Part shown: positions 9,646 through 20,938 of the stretch, piece by piece
Layout: each line of letters opens with the position of its first letter
Position numbering within the stretch: position 1 is the stretch's first letter
Source: Madurella fahalii
Taxonomy: Eukaryota; Ascomycota; Sordariomycetes; Sordariales
NCBI GenBank assembly: GCA_029876055.1
Contig: CM056877.1
Coordinates: 1,116,001 to 1,180,000, forward strand
DNA: 64,000 nt
Reading direction: 5' to 3'
The notes under the pieces: model-generated
Seen by the model: only the letters and a program-made list of their open reading frames with translations
Told to the model about the DNA's origin: nothing
Database searches by the model: none
Made by a program: the position numbers and the translations under genes

Positions 9646-11660
9646 CTACCTAACCTTGAAGAATGCGAGGATGTCATGCCGGTAGAAAAAGCTACGGATT
9701 CGCTTGCCAAAGAGATCTGTTGCACATAGACGCAAAATATCAGTATGCCTGATTTGTGGAAAACGGAATAGTGTCACGGGCTTACACATGGGAATGCTGA
9801 GCAAGCAAACGACCAGCTGCACAGAGGCGACAATATTGAACAGGTTCGTAATGTATCTGTTCGAAACAACCCATTCGAACGCCTTGAGAGTAAGGGCAAA
9901 GCTGAAAAGGTTCTTGAACACGATCATACACGTGAAGGCCTCTATCGACAGGTCCCCTGGTGCGCGTGTAAGCACATAGCTGAAGCGAAAGTCAAAGGAC
10001 GGGAACTTACGGTAGGCATCGACGATATACAAGGAGCTTGCGACGGCACCGATAACCATACCGGCTACTTCGAGGGCGAAGAACGTCAGCGGAACCACGT
10101 AGTGATAGTCGTGATGCAGCATGCCGTCAATACTCATGCCCCATCCATACAGCCCGGCACAACCTAGGATCAGCTGGGGGATCACGAGCACGATGCGGAA
10201 CTCGGGCTCATACACGCCGCGGTTCCACTTAGTCATTAACCGCGCACTCCAGTCGGCCAGCGCTCCGGCGATGACAAAGCCGAGAATCGCGCCGATGAAG
10301 GCGGACGTGTAGGCATATCCCGTTTGGACTTCGCTCCACCAGAGTGGATTGGCAATGAAGTATCGCGCCAGAATGACACCAATGAAAACGGTCCAGCCGA
10401 TCAACGTGCCCTGGATGAGGCAAGCCCACACGAACGCGGGCTGCAAAAAGAGCACTAGGGGTCGCAGGAGGAGCTTCCAGAAGCTCTCGTCCGTCTTTCG
10501 TCCGTTGAAGAAGGCCAAAGACTGCCAAAATGTCGCCTTCGGCGTGGACGCTAGGTTTGTGGTTTCGTCCGCTTCGTTCGCCCGGCTGGATTCGCCGGAC
10601 TGGTTGGATGCTCCGTTTGCGTCCGCGTGGCCGGCGCCCAGCTTTTTACCTTCATGGGCCGTGGCATCTCCATTCTGGACCTCATCTTCTGAAGCTCGCA
10701 GATCGAGGTTCAGTGCCGCGTCCCTGCGGTAGGCTGTCTCTGGACAGAAAAAGTAAATGGCTGGTAGGCAAGCACCACAGAAGATGGCAACCAAGTAGAA
10801 GGTCCATGGCCATCCAATCGTGCGGGTGATCTTTCCGACAAGAATGGGCGTGAAGAAAGCGCCTCCAAACACTGCGAGGTTGGTGAAGGCCATGCGGATG
10901 CCACGTTGCTATCACTCAGTCAGCCCTCCTACTTCCCCTCTCGCCCCTTAAAAAGGACGCAGCTTACATGCACGCAGTACAAATCTCCCACAGCAGCGTT
11001 GACCAGCGACTCGAACGGAGCCGTGGCGACGCCCTGAAAGACTCTCGCCCACACCATGCTCGTGTAATTCCCCGGGCCCTGAGACGCTCCTCCCCAGGCA
11101 CAAGTGGCAATCAGCAGGGCGGTCCCCGCGATAAATAGATGGCGCTTGCCCCAGATGCGGCCCGACGGCACAAAGATGAATGCGGCTACGCCCACGCCAG
11201 CCAGGTAGTAGCCCGTCAACTCGGCTATTCTATCGAAGGTGGTGAGGTAGTGGAATACCAGCGTCCCCGTGTTGGCGGCGAGGATGGGACCCAATGCGGT
11301 CGCGAAGATGGCGGTCATGGAGAGGATGAAGGTGATCAGATCGCGCTTCCACAGCGGCCAGTTCAGGGGGTCATTCGGGTCATCGGACGGCTGCGGGACG
11401 AGGATGATGGGCACTGGGCCGCTGGTGTCGCACTTGAGGCCCCGCGTTCCATCGGTAGCAAATTGCGGCCTCTCGAAGTCGTCGAAATATCTGGTGGTGC
11501 CTGCGATGGCACGATGTCAGCCGAGGCTGCCCGCACGCAGGGACACGATTCGCGCTTGAAGTCTGAATAAGAAGGTCGTACCAGGAACATGGTCCATGGC
11601 CCGGTCCTCGAGGATTCCCAAGCTCGTCCTAGGCATGCGAATGCGCCATCGCCAACCCAT
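9646..11660 (-). CDS. MFS transporter (fungal DHA1-type drug/metabolite exporter)
   Basis: Five exons: 11660-11582, 11500-10968, 10908-10011, 9956-9786, 9716-9646, total 583 aa; all phases agree. The N-terminus has LGILEDRAMDHVPGTTRYFD and DDPNDPLNWPLWKRD, the hallmark of the fungal family, followed by 12 predicted membrane segments split by an acidic, Ser-rich loop (residues about 280-330). Motif A-like GRIWGKRHLF and the end FGKRIRSFFYRHD are visible. The start at 11660 has an A at -3; an in-frame ATG at 11636 is an alternative. It sits divergently from a wall protein with 1.36 kb between them. The transported compound is unknown. The plasma-membrane location is expected from the family. 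Confidence 0.85.
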
Positions 11661-13023
11661 CTTGACGTAGCGTCGCTTTCACGCGAGTCTTTTTCTGTAG
11701 AATCGGATTAATCGCGGGATCACCGGGGCGTCATGGCAGAATGCCACCTCGCGCTTCGTGGGTTGCTGTGTACTTTGCAATGGGCAGTCACCGTATTTAA
11801 ACGGAAAGGAGAAAACCATCAGAGCGGCGTTGCCGAGGGTCGTCGTTTGTCGGGGCGCCGAGCTTGGCATTGCAAGCTCGCCAAAAACCAACTGAAAGCA
11901 CACCCAATCGCTGCGATTGCAGCTCAGCGCCGGGCCGCACATTCATCTCAAACCATCAGCCCAGCCATCCAATCCCACTGCACAGATGAGGTGGGGAAAG
12001 GATGTGTTCCTCGCAGGAGGAGAGAGTCGCTAACGATTCGTGGGACAGATCATAACCAAACTCGGGAGTCCAAGGTCGCTGTTTCAAAGGCGCCCAGAAC
12101 ACGGCACCTGCCTGCCCGCCTCTCAGAGCGATGCGTAGTAGGCCGCGCAATTCCCGTCATGGGAGGGGGAGCGGGGGATTCCTTGATTTCCCCCGGAACC
12201 TAAGCTCGCCCAGGCAATCCCACGGGACCCAAATAACCCGTGTTCGTGTGTAGTCCGAAGGCTTTGCGATTAAGTTGCAAAGACGAGTTTAACTTGTTCC
12301 TTTGGATTGTGAAAATGCAGCTCCTTTCAATGATTAACTTGGCTGCGGAGCCTCTACTGCACGATGCACTCTACGCAGTAGATAGTTGAACTTGAGTTCT
12401 AGGTGGAACAAGGAGGCCAAACCAAAGGTTTCCAGCAGAGGTATAACGTAGGTGATACTTGTGACACGACAGAACGTTGTTCCGTCCGGCATGGGCTGTT
12501 TCCCCCCGGCGCGCTGTGATACCTACCTATATAGTGCAAGAAGCCGTGTTAATCTCTCAGTTATCACGTCCCTATTAGCAAAGCATTGAGGTTTACAAAC
12601 GCGACAAGGGTAAGTAAAAGTAGTCGGCAAATGCTTTGAAAATATGAAACGGACCGGTTGAAATGACCAGGAAAGTTACGTTGGCTCGGTGCAACAGCGC
12701 GATGATCAGCTACCGGATGCAGCGACGGCCTTGCGCGGCGCACCATCCATTGTCCAATGACCCAATGATTTGAAAGTGGCGTTGTCCCTGGCACCAGGAA
12801 CTCGGCTTGATTGGGTTTGACCGCTAGTGTAGAACTGCGTGGGGAGCTATTGGTATTTAACGAGAGTGGGGACAGCTCTTCCTCGCTCGATCGATTCCAG
12901 CCCTTCTCTCCCTCTCTACCTCTCTCTTCCCCCATCCCACCCACGCACTCAGACCTGAAGTCAGTACCAATTGCTTTCCTCCAAGCAACCAATCGCCCTC
13001 AGAAACCAAACACCATAATCACC
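11661..13023. promoter_or_regulatory. Long divergent promoter region, MFS / CFEM
   Basis: 1.36 kb with only chance reading frames. A CT-rich leader (12880-12940) precedes the CFEM start and probably belongs to its 5' UTR. A TATTTAA-like box lies near 12851. Confidence 0.45.
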
Positions 13024-13691
13024 ATGAAGCTTACTGCCACTCTCATCTCGCTTGCCCTGGCTGGCAGCGCCGTTGCTCAGCTGGACCAGCTCCCTCCATG
13101 CGCTGTAGGTGACCCCCCCCCCCCCCCCTGTGCTTTGCAGGCCTTCCAACCTGGGTATGGAGATCAGACGCTAACTTGTCGTTTCCACGAACAGCGGGAG
13201 TGCGCTGAAGAATTCCTGACGGGCGACGTCGGCGGCTGCGGAATCGACATTCCGTGTATCTGTGGCAACGACCAGTTCCTTGGCGGCATCGCCTGCTGCT
13301 TAGCGGACGATTGCGACGCAGCAGCCCAGTCTACGGCCGTCTCGGTTGCCCTAGCCGTAAGTTTCATTCCCGATTATGACGTATGTAGACCCCCAGGTAG
13401 CGCTAACGTGACTCGCTGTGACAGCTTTGCAGCGGAGCCGGTGTGACCGGCCTGCCGACCGCCGTCTCCTGCACCAACGCTCCGGCGACAACGACCTCGG
13501 GCCCCGCTGACACCACGGCCGAGACCACTGCTCCGCCAAGTACCGGCACCGACAGCGCCACCGCTGCCACGGACGGTCCAACGGACGCCCCTACCGAGAC
13601 TTCTCAGTCCACCAACTACGGCCCGAGACAGACGGCCGGCGCCGGTCTCGGCGCCATTGGCGGCATCATTGCGGCTGTTGCGCTTCTCTAA
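13024..13691 (+). CDS. CFEM-domain GPI-anchored cell-wall protein
   Basis: Exons 13024-13104, 13195-13356, 13425-13691 give 169 aa. A signal peptide (MKLTATLISLALAGSAVAQ) is cut after Ala18. The CFEM domain follows with the 8 cysteines in the usual order (PPCA-REC, GGC, DIPCIC, ACC, DDC, then LC 16 residues on), including the Asp before CxC that binds haem iron in characterised members. A Thr/Ser/Pro/Ala-rich stalk (residues about 95-150) and a hydrophobic end (AGLGAIGGIIAAVALL) suit a GPI anchor. CFEM proteins are extracellular and serve in haem/iron uptake, adhesion or host interaction; which applies here cannot be told. Intron 1 carries a C16 tract 8 bases past its GTAGGT donor. Confidence 0.88.
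13113..13128. repeat. Poly-C tract (C16) inside CFEM intron 1
   Basis: Sixteen C in a row between the GTAGGT donor and the CTAAC branch site of the first intron. Confidence 0.95.
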
Positions 13692-14353
13692 GATCCCCGC
13701 GATGCGGACGTCAGTTTACGAAGTTACGCCGGATGTCGAAATGTCTGTCGGACTCAGCTCTGGCTCATTGGTCGGTGTACCTGATGTATTGATGACCATT
13801 GACGTTGGGACGCAGCGGGCTGTTGGAAACGAGCGTTTCTCCTGCAGGATATCGGGCTCGGGATCCTAGTTCTGCGGCTCACATGTATTTTATCTAGTGC
13901 CGCCTTAGGCTTAGCAGTAATCAACTAATCTCCCTATAACCGGACATCTGATATCGTGTCACCTGCACGCCATTCTCGCAATCGGGGAAATCACGCTGGG
14001 CATGGCTTCCCGCACGGTGTCACGAGAATGTCTCCACCGATCCCCCCAGAAGATATGGCCCGCGCCAACCTTGTCTCACGGTTAGTTAATTGTATACTTG
14101 GCCGGAATTATCAGAGCTCGCGATGCCTCAGGAACGCATCGTCCTGATGCGCGCATCCCTACGCTTATCTGGAGTAACCCCCCTCCAATCTCCCGTTGAC
14201 CCTCAACGGGCGCAACCACCCTGCGCAGGCTCTACCCATTGGGCCCACATACGCACTACATCTCCCATCAGGGGTATAAACCTATTAGGATTAGCTTTAA
14301 ATAAATAAAAAAAAAAACCATCACCAGCTTCTTCTGGGAACGGACCCCATTCC
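13692..14353. other. Convergent intergenic region
   Basis: 662 bp of 3' flanks between the CFEM gene and the PCI-like gene; A-rich run near 14305. No gene seen. Confidence 0.6.
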
Positions 14354-15436
14354 TCAACCCCCTCTCGCCTTGACCCGCCTAATCACCACCACCCTCCCCT
14401 CCTTGGCCGCATCTCCGCCCTCCAGCTCCCAACCGACCCCGAAGCCAGCCCGCAGCTCCTCCCACCCCGCCCCGACCGCCCCCTCCAGGAACCCCAGGTC
14501 CACCGAGAGATACGCCCGGCCAAACGCCCGCAGCGTGTGGCCCCGCACCCCGCCCTCCGCAAACTCCATGATCCGCGCCCGGTGCCCGTCCACGCTCCGC
14601 TTCACCCGCCGCCAGGCCACCCAGTTGTCGTGCGCCAGCGCCTTGAGCGCGGCGTCGACCTTGGCGTCGGCGAGCCTGAACCTGTGGCGGAGCGCGTAGG
14701 CCTCCGGGAGGTCGGAGCGGCGGCAGGCGGCGTCGAGGATGAGGTAGCTCTGGCACTCGTGGAGCTCCGTGGTTGTGAGGATGTTTGCCGTAGCGGCAGC
14801 GGTACCGGTGGCGGTGGAGGTGGAGGTGGAGGTGGATGTCGGCCTTGGAGAGGCGTGGAGGGTGTGCACGAGGTAGAGCAGGGCCGGGTAGTACGTCTCG
14901 TACGACGACGCCAGGATGCCCAGGCGGATGGCGAACAGGTAGACTTGGGCGGCGAAGGCGTCGCGGCGCGCCGAGGCGACGAGGCCTTCGCGCAGCTTGC
15001 GGAGGGCGGCGAGGATGGGCGGGAGGTCTGTCGTCGCCGTCGCTGACGCTGACGTTACCGGCTTCTTCTTCTCCGGGAAAATGGAGGTGGGAGGGGCTTG
15101 GGATGTAGTTGGGGATGGGGAAGGGTTGCTGCCGTCGCCGGTTCTGGCGAGGCGGGCGAACTGCTTCTGGAGTTCGTTGCGGTCGCCGGCGTCGGTGCAG
15201 AATGCTAGGTAGCGCTCGGCTATCTTGGCATAGTAGGCTTCTTGGACTTTCGGCGAGAGGAGTCTTGGATGTGATCACAGTCAGTAACGCTAGAACGTAA
15301 GGTGTTGGGGTCTATGGCATGCGCCGCACCTCCTCTCCCCTTTAGATGGAAGCCCATATTCCGCGAGCGGGTCGGTCTCGACTGGCTTTAGGCGCGACAG
15401 GCGGCCTGACGGCGTTCTTCCGACTTTTTTCTGCAT
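14354..15436 (-). CDS. Fungal PCI-like (CSN8/PSMD8/eIF3k-type) protein
   Basis: Two exons, 15436-15330 and 15263-14354, intron 66 bp, total 338 aa. The first exon reads MQKKVGRTPSGRLSRL ... LAEYGLPSKGE and continues in phase into LLSPKVQEAYYAKIAERYL. A low-complexity Pro/Ser/Thr linker (residues about 75-110) and a (ST)n run (about 190-205) interrupt helical parts. The last 150 residues (HECQSYLILDAACRRSDLPE ... KALAHDNWVAWRRVKRSVDG ... LSVDLGFLEGAVG) resemble the winged-helix end of CSN8/PSMD8/eIF3k domains. The protein is conserved in filamentous fungi but uncharacterised as far as I know. A role in a proteasome-lid, signalosome or eIF3-like complex, or in Sac3-like mRNA export, is inference only. 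Confidence 0.65.
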
Positions 15437-15547
15437 TGGAGTGGTGTTCAGGTCATATGTTTGGGGGATGATCGGGGTTTTGGAGATGTTCCCCCGCCAT
15501 GGTCTGGGGAAGCTGCCCCGCCCCGGAATGCGTGTTACACGTAAAAG

Positions 15548-18500
15548 TCATGTTTTGCCGTCCTGGGTACTCAACCACCCTCCAGAGGTACCCAGAGCTC
15601 GGGCCACCGAGTACCTACCAAAGTCTCTTCCCAGCTCAGGAACTCCAAAGCGGCATCCCAATTCTCGGTTGCACACCATCGTCTTGGAGCCAGAATCCCA
15701 GAGCATAGCACTCAAGGAGATTTTAAATTTAAGGTGTTGTCCTATTACTTTCTCGATAGCGTGCTTCACCTTGGTCTCAAGGGTAGTAATCCCTTGGAGA
15801 ATACTGTTATGAATAGCCGTAATAACCCCCCTTTTCAGCTCCCCCTTAAACCACTCTACCGCATCTTCCAACCCCCTACCAATAGCCTATCCTCCAACCT
15901 GAATACTTGCATTAAGTTTGAAACTTAAACTATTTGCAAACCCAATCTCAATCTCCCTCTACAGGTACCTCCTCTATATATCTATCTCTACCAGTATCTT
16001 AAATACAAGATTATAGTACCGCACTACGCTGTCTATAAAGAGCCTCTACCTCCCCTTAGTCAGCTCAATACCCAAGGTCGCCCGCTTACGGCCGCTATAC
16101 TCCCGCAGCGAGGTCAACTTGAGCCCGCTGATACTGAATGCATCCAGCCCGCCCTTAATAATCACGCCGTTATCGGTGAACGACCTATCAAAATCTCCCA
16201 ACTTGCCCAAGAATATAATTTTCCCTCGCAACTGGATCCCACGCAGGTAGTGCAGTGCTATAAACTACGCGCCTGAGGAGAGGTATAGCTTCAGGTCACT
16301 GAAGACGATGTCGCCTCTTTTTGCGCTGGGTAGCAGAAGAGTAGTAGTTTTGAACTTGGGTTCGGACCCTTCAAGGAGGATACTGGTGATACAAGCTATA
16401 TCGACGACATCGAGTGTTGAGAGCTCTACTTACAGCACTGCAGCAGCTTTGGTGATATCCAGACCGACGTCGAGACAGCCGTAGTTGGTACCGACGTTAA
16501 CTTGACCTTGGAGGGAGACACAGCTTGATAGAGGGAGGAATAGTTAGTATTTAGGCCAGAAAATAGTAAAGGGGAGTAAGGGTTGAACTCACTTTAGCCC
16601 AGTCTCAAGCACGTAGCATAGTCGAATCCTACTCCAATACCCAGTTTAGAGACAATCAGCTCCTTGTTAAGACCGAAGAGGTTGATCCATTTAGAGTCGG
16701 GGTCCATAAACCTATGCATAGTCAGCTACAAACAAAAGGTAAAGTGATATAAGGGCATAGACGTTGCTTACAGCTCCCCAACAGCCCCCTTCAGAGTTCT
16801 GATAACCAAGCCCTTAACGAGAATAGGGTCCGAGTTCTCCATCATGACAGTGAGAGTTACGCTAAGCTAAATCTGCGGTCCATCGGAGCCGACACCGACT
16901 GAGGCATCAAAATCGTCAAACCAGGCGAGCGCAGAGAGTTAGAGCTATTCCAAGGAAGGAAAAGGTATATTAGCGTACCTCACGACAAACCCAGTAGATA
17001 GAAAGCTACAAGGAAACGGTCATGATTGCTTACCCTAAATTATTTTAGGAGCTTAATGGCCACATCGACCTTGCCCTCTGGACTGACACTCAGGGATACC
17101 ATGAGGCTGTCGATCTTCTTGCCACCGTTCAGGTGCTCCAGCTGCTGGAAGGTTAAAATGGTAGCGCAGACTTAAAAACCTGGTTGGTGTTGTATCAGCA
17201 GCTACAATACCGAGGAGAGACAAGAAACCGAAGAATACTCAGGATATACCTTTTGTGACGGAATAGCCGCATGTCTCGATCTCAGACAAGACATCCCAAC
17301 TCGCATGTTCGCCGCCTCCGTTGTAAATGCCATCGGTTCCCGTCTGTCCACTTTGATGCTTGTAGGAGGGTATATTTCTGTCCCTATATGAGGCAATGAC
17401 CGTGACATTATCAAGTTTCAGGTTGAGAAAGCTGTCCTCTGCAATCGATAGCCAGATCTCCCTGAGTCTGACGCGGTCCGCGCTGCCGAATACAAGCCAA
17501 TCACGCTCCTTCTCGTTCTTCATTCTGATCAGGTATAAACCAGCCTTGAAGATGACGCTCTCGTACTTGACGATGCCGAGGACTGAGATGCTAGCTTTCT
17601 CTCTGCTGCCGCCGTTCCTGGTGACCAAGCTGCTCTCGGAGGTACTACTTGGGTCGGACGTCTTTTCCTTCTTCAGAGCCATGAAAACCGCAGGCCTGCC
17701 TTCTCGATGATGATGCTCGTGCCAGGAACCTTGACGTCGCTCACTCCACCGATTATGGTGATGCCATCTGTCGCAAAAGTTAAACTCGCCGAATAGCTGC
17801 TCATATCGCCGACTGTAACCTCGCCGAGCATCTCGAGTGCCTTGCGATCTCGCTTACCCCCAAGATACTTGGTACAAGAAGCCCGGATTGCTATGTTCCT
17901 GAAGGTGATGGTCTCGCCGGCGCTGTCACGTTCCTCCGACATCACTTGTCCGCCTGTGATCTGGGCGTGGAGTCTTTTGATATCGCTGAGTGTGAGATCG
18001 CCGAGATTAGCCTCGATGAAATGGTCCTCCTGGGCAAGAGGGACACTGAAATGACTTTGGAACTGGATCCAGGTCCAAGTAATGGCGTGCTTCCATCCCT
18101 TGGCGAACTGGCCGCGGACCACGAGTTGGCCGGGACCATCACCAATCTTGATAAGCCTTGCGATGTCGAGTCGCACGGATGAGTCGAAGTTGCTCTCGGA
18201 AAAAGAGGCGCTGAACATTGCCTCTGTCATCTGTGAGGACAGCGCGGTTAGTATCCCTACTAGCCATCTTCAGAGGGGTCTTAGGCATCGTGCAAAATGT
18301 ACGTGGACATTCTCGTAGCCAAAGATATCCTTCCAGTCGTTGGCAACGACTGTCAAACTCCATATCCGTCCTGAACCCACTCCCGCGCCACTCGAGTCAT
18401 CCTCGATATCTGTGGCGATTCTGTAGCTGAGCCCCACGGGAACACGCGCTTCGGGGATGTTTGTGATCATGGCCTCGCCAATGAAGCCGAAGCCAAAGTT

Positions 18501-19969
18501 CCAGGACCCTCCAGCCTTCATTGCCGTCAGCTCAATTCCTATAGTCTTGAATTCTAGGATGTTCTACGGCTTGAACCGCATATTCTTGAAGTACCCCTGC
18601 AGCACTAGCTTCTCAATCTTGGAGGGAGGCTTGGACCAGTTCCGCGATTCGGAAAGCTACGCTGTGAGGTGGATTATGGGCGTGTTTGTCGACGATCCGA
18701 AGAGGGTCTTCATCGCATCGCCAACCCACTGGAGGTTGCCCTTAAGTTCGACATCGACCTCCAGGCGGAGGCCGGGCTTGTGAAGCGAGTTGTTGGACTT
18801 GTCGGCCGAGTAGGTCAGCTCCAAGTTGGCGATCGGGAGGTTCTTGATATCGACGCTAGCGATGAAGGGGAAGAGGGACGCCAGTGGCTTCCCCTTGAAG
18901 GCGAGACTTTGCGCATTGAGGATAACTTTTTCGGTTGCGGATTGCATGTTTTGGTTGGCCCCGTTATCGATAGCATGTTTTTCGTTGAGTGTCTCCTGAT
19001 GGTGCGCGCCTGCTTGGGCTGTCAGCAACGTACCTGCCTAAAAGTAATCCACATAATGTCACTAAGAGACTGCAGTAGGAAGGTCCTACCCTTGTGCTTA
19101 TAAAGCTTCGCCGTGAGCCCCTTGACGTTCCAGAAATTGGCAATATCTCCTGACACGGTGTACACGTCCAAAAAAGTTGTATTGACTTGTCCAAAGGACG
19201 CAACAGCCTGCGGCAAAGTCTCAACTTTCTCAAATCCTGGTAGTGTAATATACTCTTCCGGAAACACAAGTACCGGCATTGCACCCGGATCGAGCTGGGA
19301 GGACTTGAGCTGTGCTCTCACGCCATTCGATTCGGGGACCTGGAACGGCAGCACGGGCAAGTCCCTGGACTGAACTCGGGACTTGCTGCCTTCCGATGAT
19401 ATATCACCTACAAGCAGGTGGATATCGCGAACAGTGATACCGCCAATGACGGCAGCTTTGTGCTCCTTGAGGTAAGTACGCAGCAATTTACTATCAGCCA
19501 CTTCAGGGAGAGCTGCCGGGGTGGAGCCAGGGACGTCGGGGATAGTCGTGGGGTGGGCGTGAACGTCATTGCGGGCTGTGGCGTTTGAGTGCTGCAGGAT
19601 CTTCTTGAAGTGGTCGAGTTGCGAGGAGCTATGATGGGGCTGTTCTAGTGCTGGTGTCGTCTTGGAAATTTGGGTTGTCCGGTCTGAGGGATATTCTTGG
19701 TGGCGGTTGTGAGGGGCGTGAGATCCAACTGGCGGTGGAAATCCCAGGCCCTCGTATGCCGAAAGGGTCGCTATGGCGGGTTAGTAGACGTTTTAGGACA
19801 CAATGTCGGCACTGACAGTTATTGTGCCCTGCACCTCTGTTGGGAAAGGAAAGCGGGATTTGGAAATGGCAGTGAGAGAAGACATGGGTCGGCCTTCCTG
19901 GCTGTCCTTCAGAGCTGGGGACATGGTTCTTTTTTGCTGCTGCGTTTGAATGGTCCTCACGTCGCGCAT
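15548..19969 (-). pseudogene. Large decayed multi-exon gene, RIP-like stops
   Basis: A single coding trend runs leftward for over 4 kb but cannot be translated intact. Readable blocks: 19770-19022 (ends KGRTFLLQSLSDIMWITFRQ), 19028-18657, 18656-18310, then a good intron (GTACAT donor, TACTAAC branch) to 18230-17680, 17682-17239, and further fragments down to 15548. In-frame TAG or TAA codons occur at 18657-18659, 18564-18566, 17172-17174, 17040-17042 and 16867-16869, where CAG or CAA would fit. One-base frame changes occur near 17683 and 19030. Left of about 17200 the DNA turns rich in TA, CTA and TAG. The lost protein was above 1,000 aa, soluble-looking, with repeated beta-rich units (FGFGFIGEAMITNIPEARVP; VILNAQSLAFKGKPLASLFP). 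I do not recognise the family. The coordinates of the 5' end are uncertain. Confidence 0.7.
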
Positions 19970-20938
19970 GTAACTACCTAGTTACAAAGAACCAGCTTCG
20001 ATAACGTACGCCCTTGGAGTGCTCGGGAAGCACCGCGAGATTGGCAGCATTCCCCAACAAGAATAATGGCAATCTGAAAGGCCCCCCTGATAGGGTCGCC
20101 ATGCGAGTAAACTTGAAGTATTGGGCATCGAGTTTGCAGACTCTGGTTGGGCATGGTACCCGACTCGCTACTATTGGATTGGAATAAGTCGGTTAGCATG
20201 AAAGAAGCCAACCACAATGCAGCCGCGTTTTCCGCCGCCCTCCCAGCGTTTCATTCATGTTGTCGTGTTGCAACAAAGACCCGGACTTTCCATCCCACAC
20301 CAGAGTCTCCTTCCCCGAGGAACTGCAGCGAGAATTACATGATGTTACGAAACGTTAACCAATAACTGACAGAATCAAGGGCGGTCACAGTGAAACCGGG
20401 CCATCATCTTGCCCGCCATCGCCAGACGGGGCCCGAGAGCAACTAGAAATCCAGTGTCCAGATGATGCCGGGGTTGAGAACTGCGTGTCAAGTAACAGAA
20501 TCAGCTTTGTTGCAGAACCAGAGCCCGTGAAGAGACTCGACGTTGGGCATCCGAGCATTGAGGGGTGAGGGGTCTGGTGTGACACAAACCTCTCTTCGCA
20601 CCCAGTCAAAGACGGTTATCGCGAACCTGAAGGTCTAGACAAAAAATGGTCATGCCCGTTGTTTCCTATCCATTCGTTGGTGAAACTCCACAATTCTGCA
20701 CTCCCGGGGTCTTGGGTCTTTGTCCTGCTGGAGAGTTACAACTTTATCAATGTCTGCGGATTTCTTTCCATGCCAACGCGATGGGACTGAAATATTCCAG
20801 TTCATCAACTCCATCCCAAAGTCAAAGGTCGACTGACAGAGAGGCAAGCTCAACACACCCTGCCCACTCAACACCACAGAGTTTCCAAACCAACCATACT
20901 TCATCCTTTTTCTTGAACCCCTTGAACCAACCTCAGCC
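19970..20938. other. Intergenic region upstream of the deaminase-like gene
   Basis: About 970 bp between the divergent 5' ends of the pseudogene and the deaminase-like gene. Short frames here look non-coding. A CT/CA-rich stretch at 20850-20938 probably forms the 5' leader. Confidence 0.45.

Noticed and set aside
14379..15278. 299-codon minus-strand frame rich in Pro, Arg and Gly
   Set aside because: Alternative frame of the PCI-like gene; composition typical of a GC-rich out-of-frame translation.
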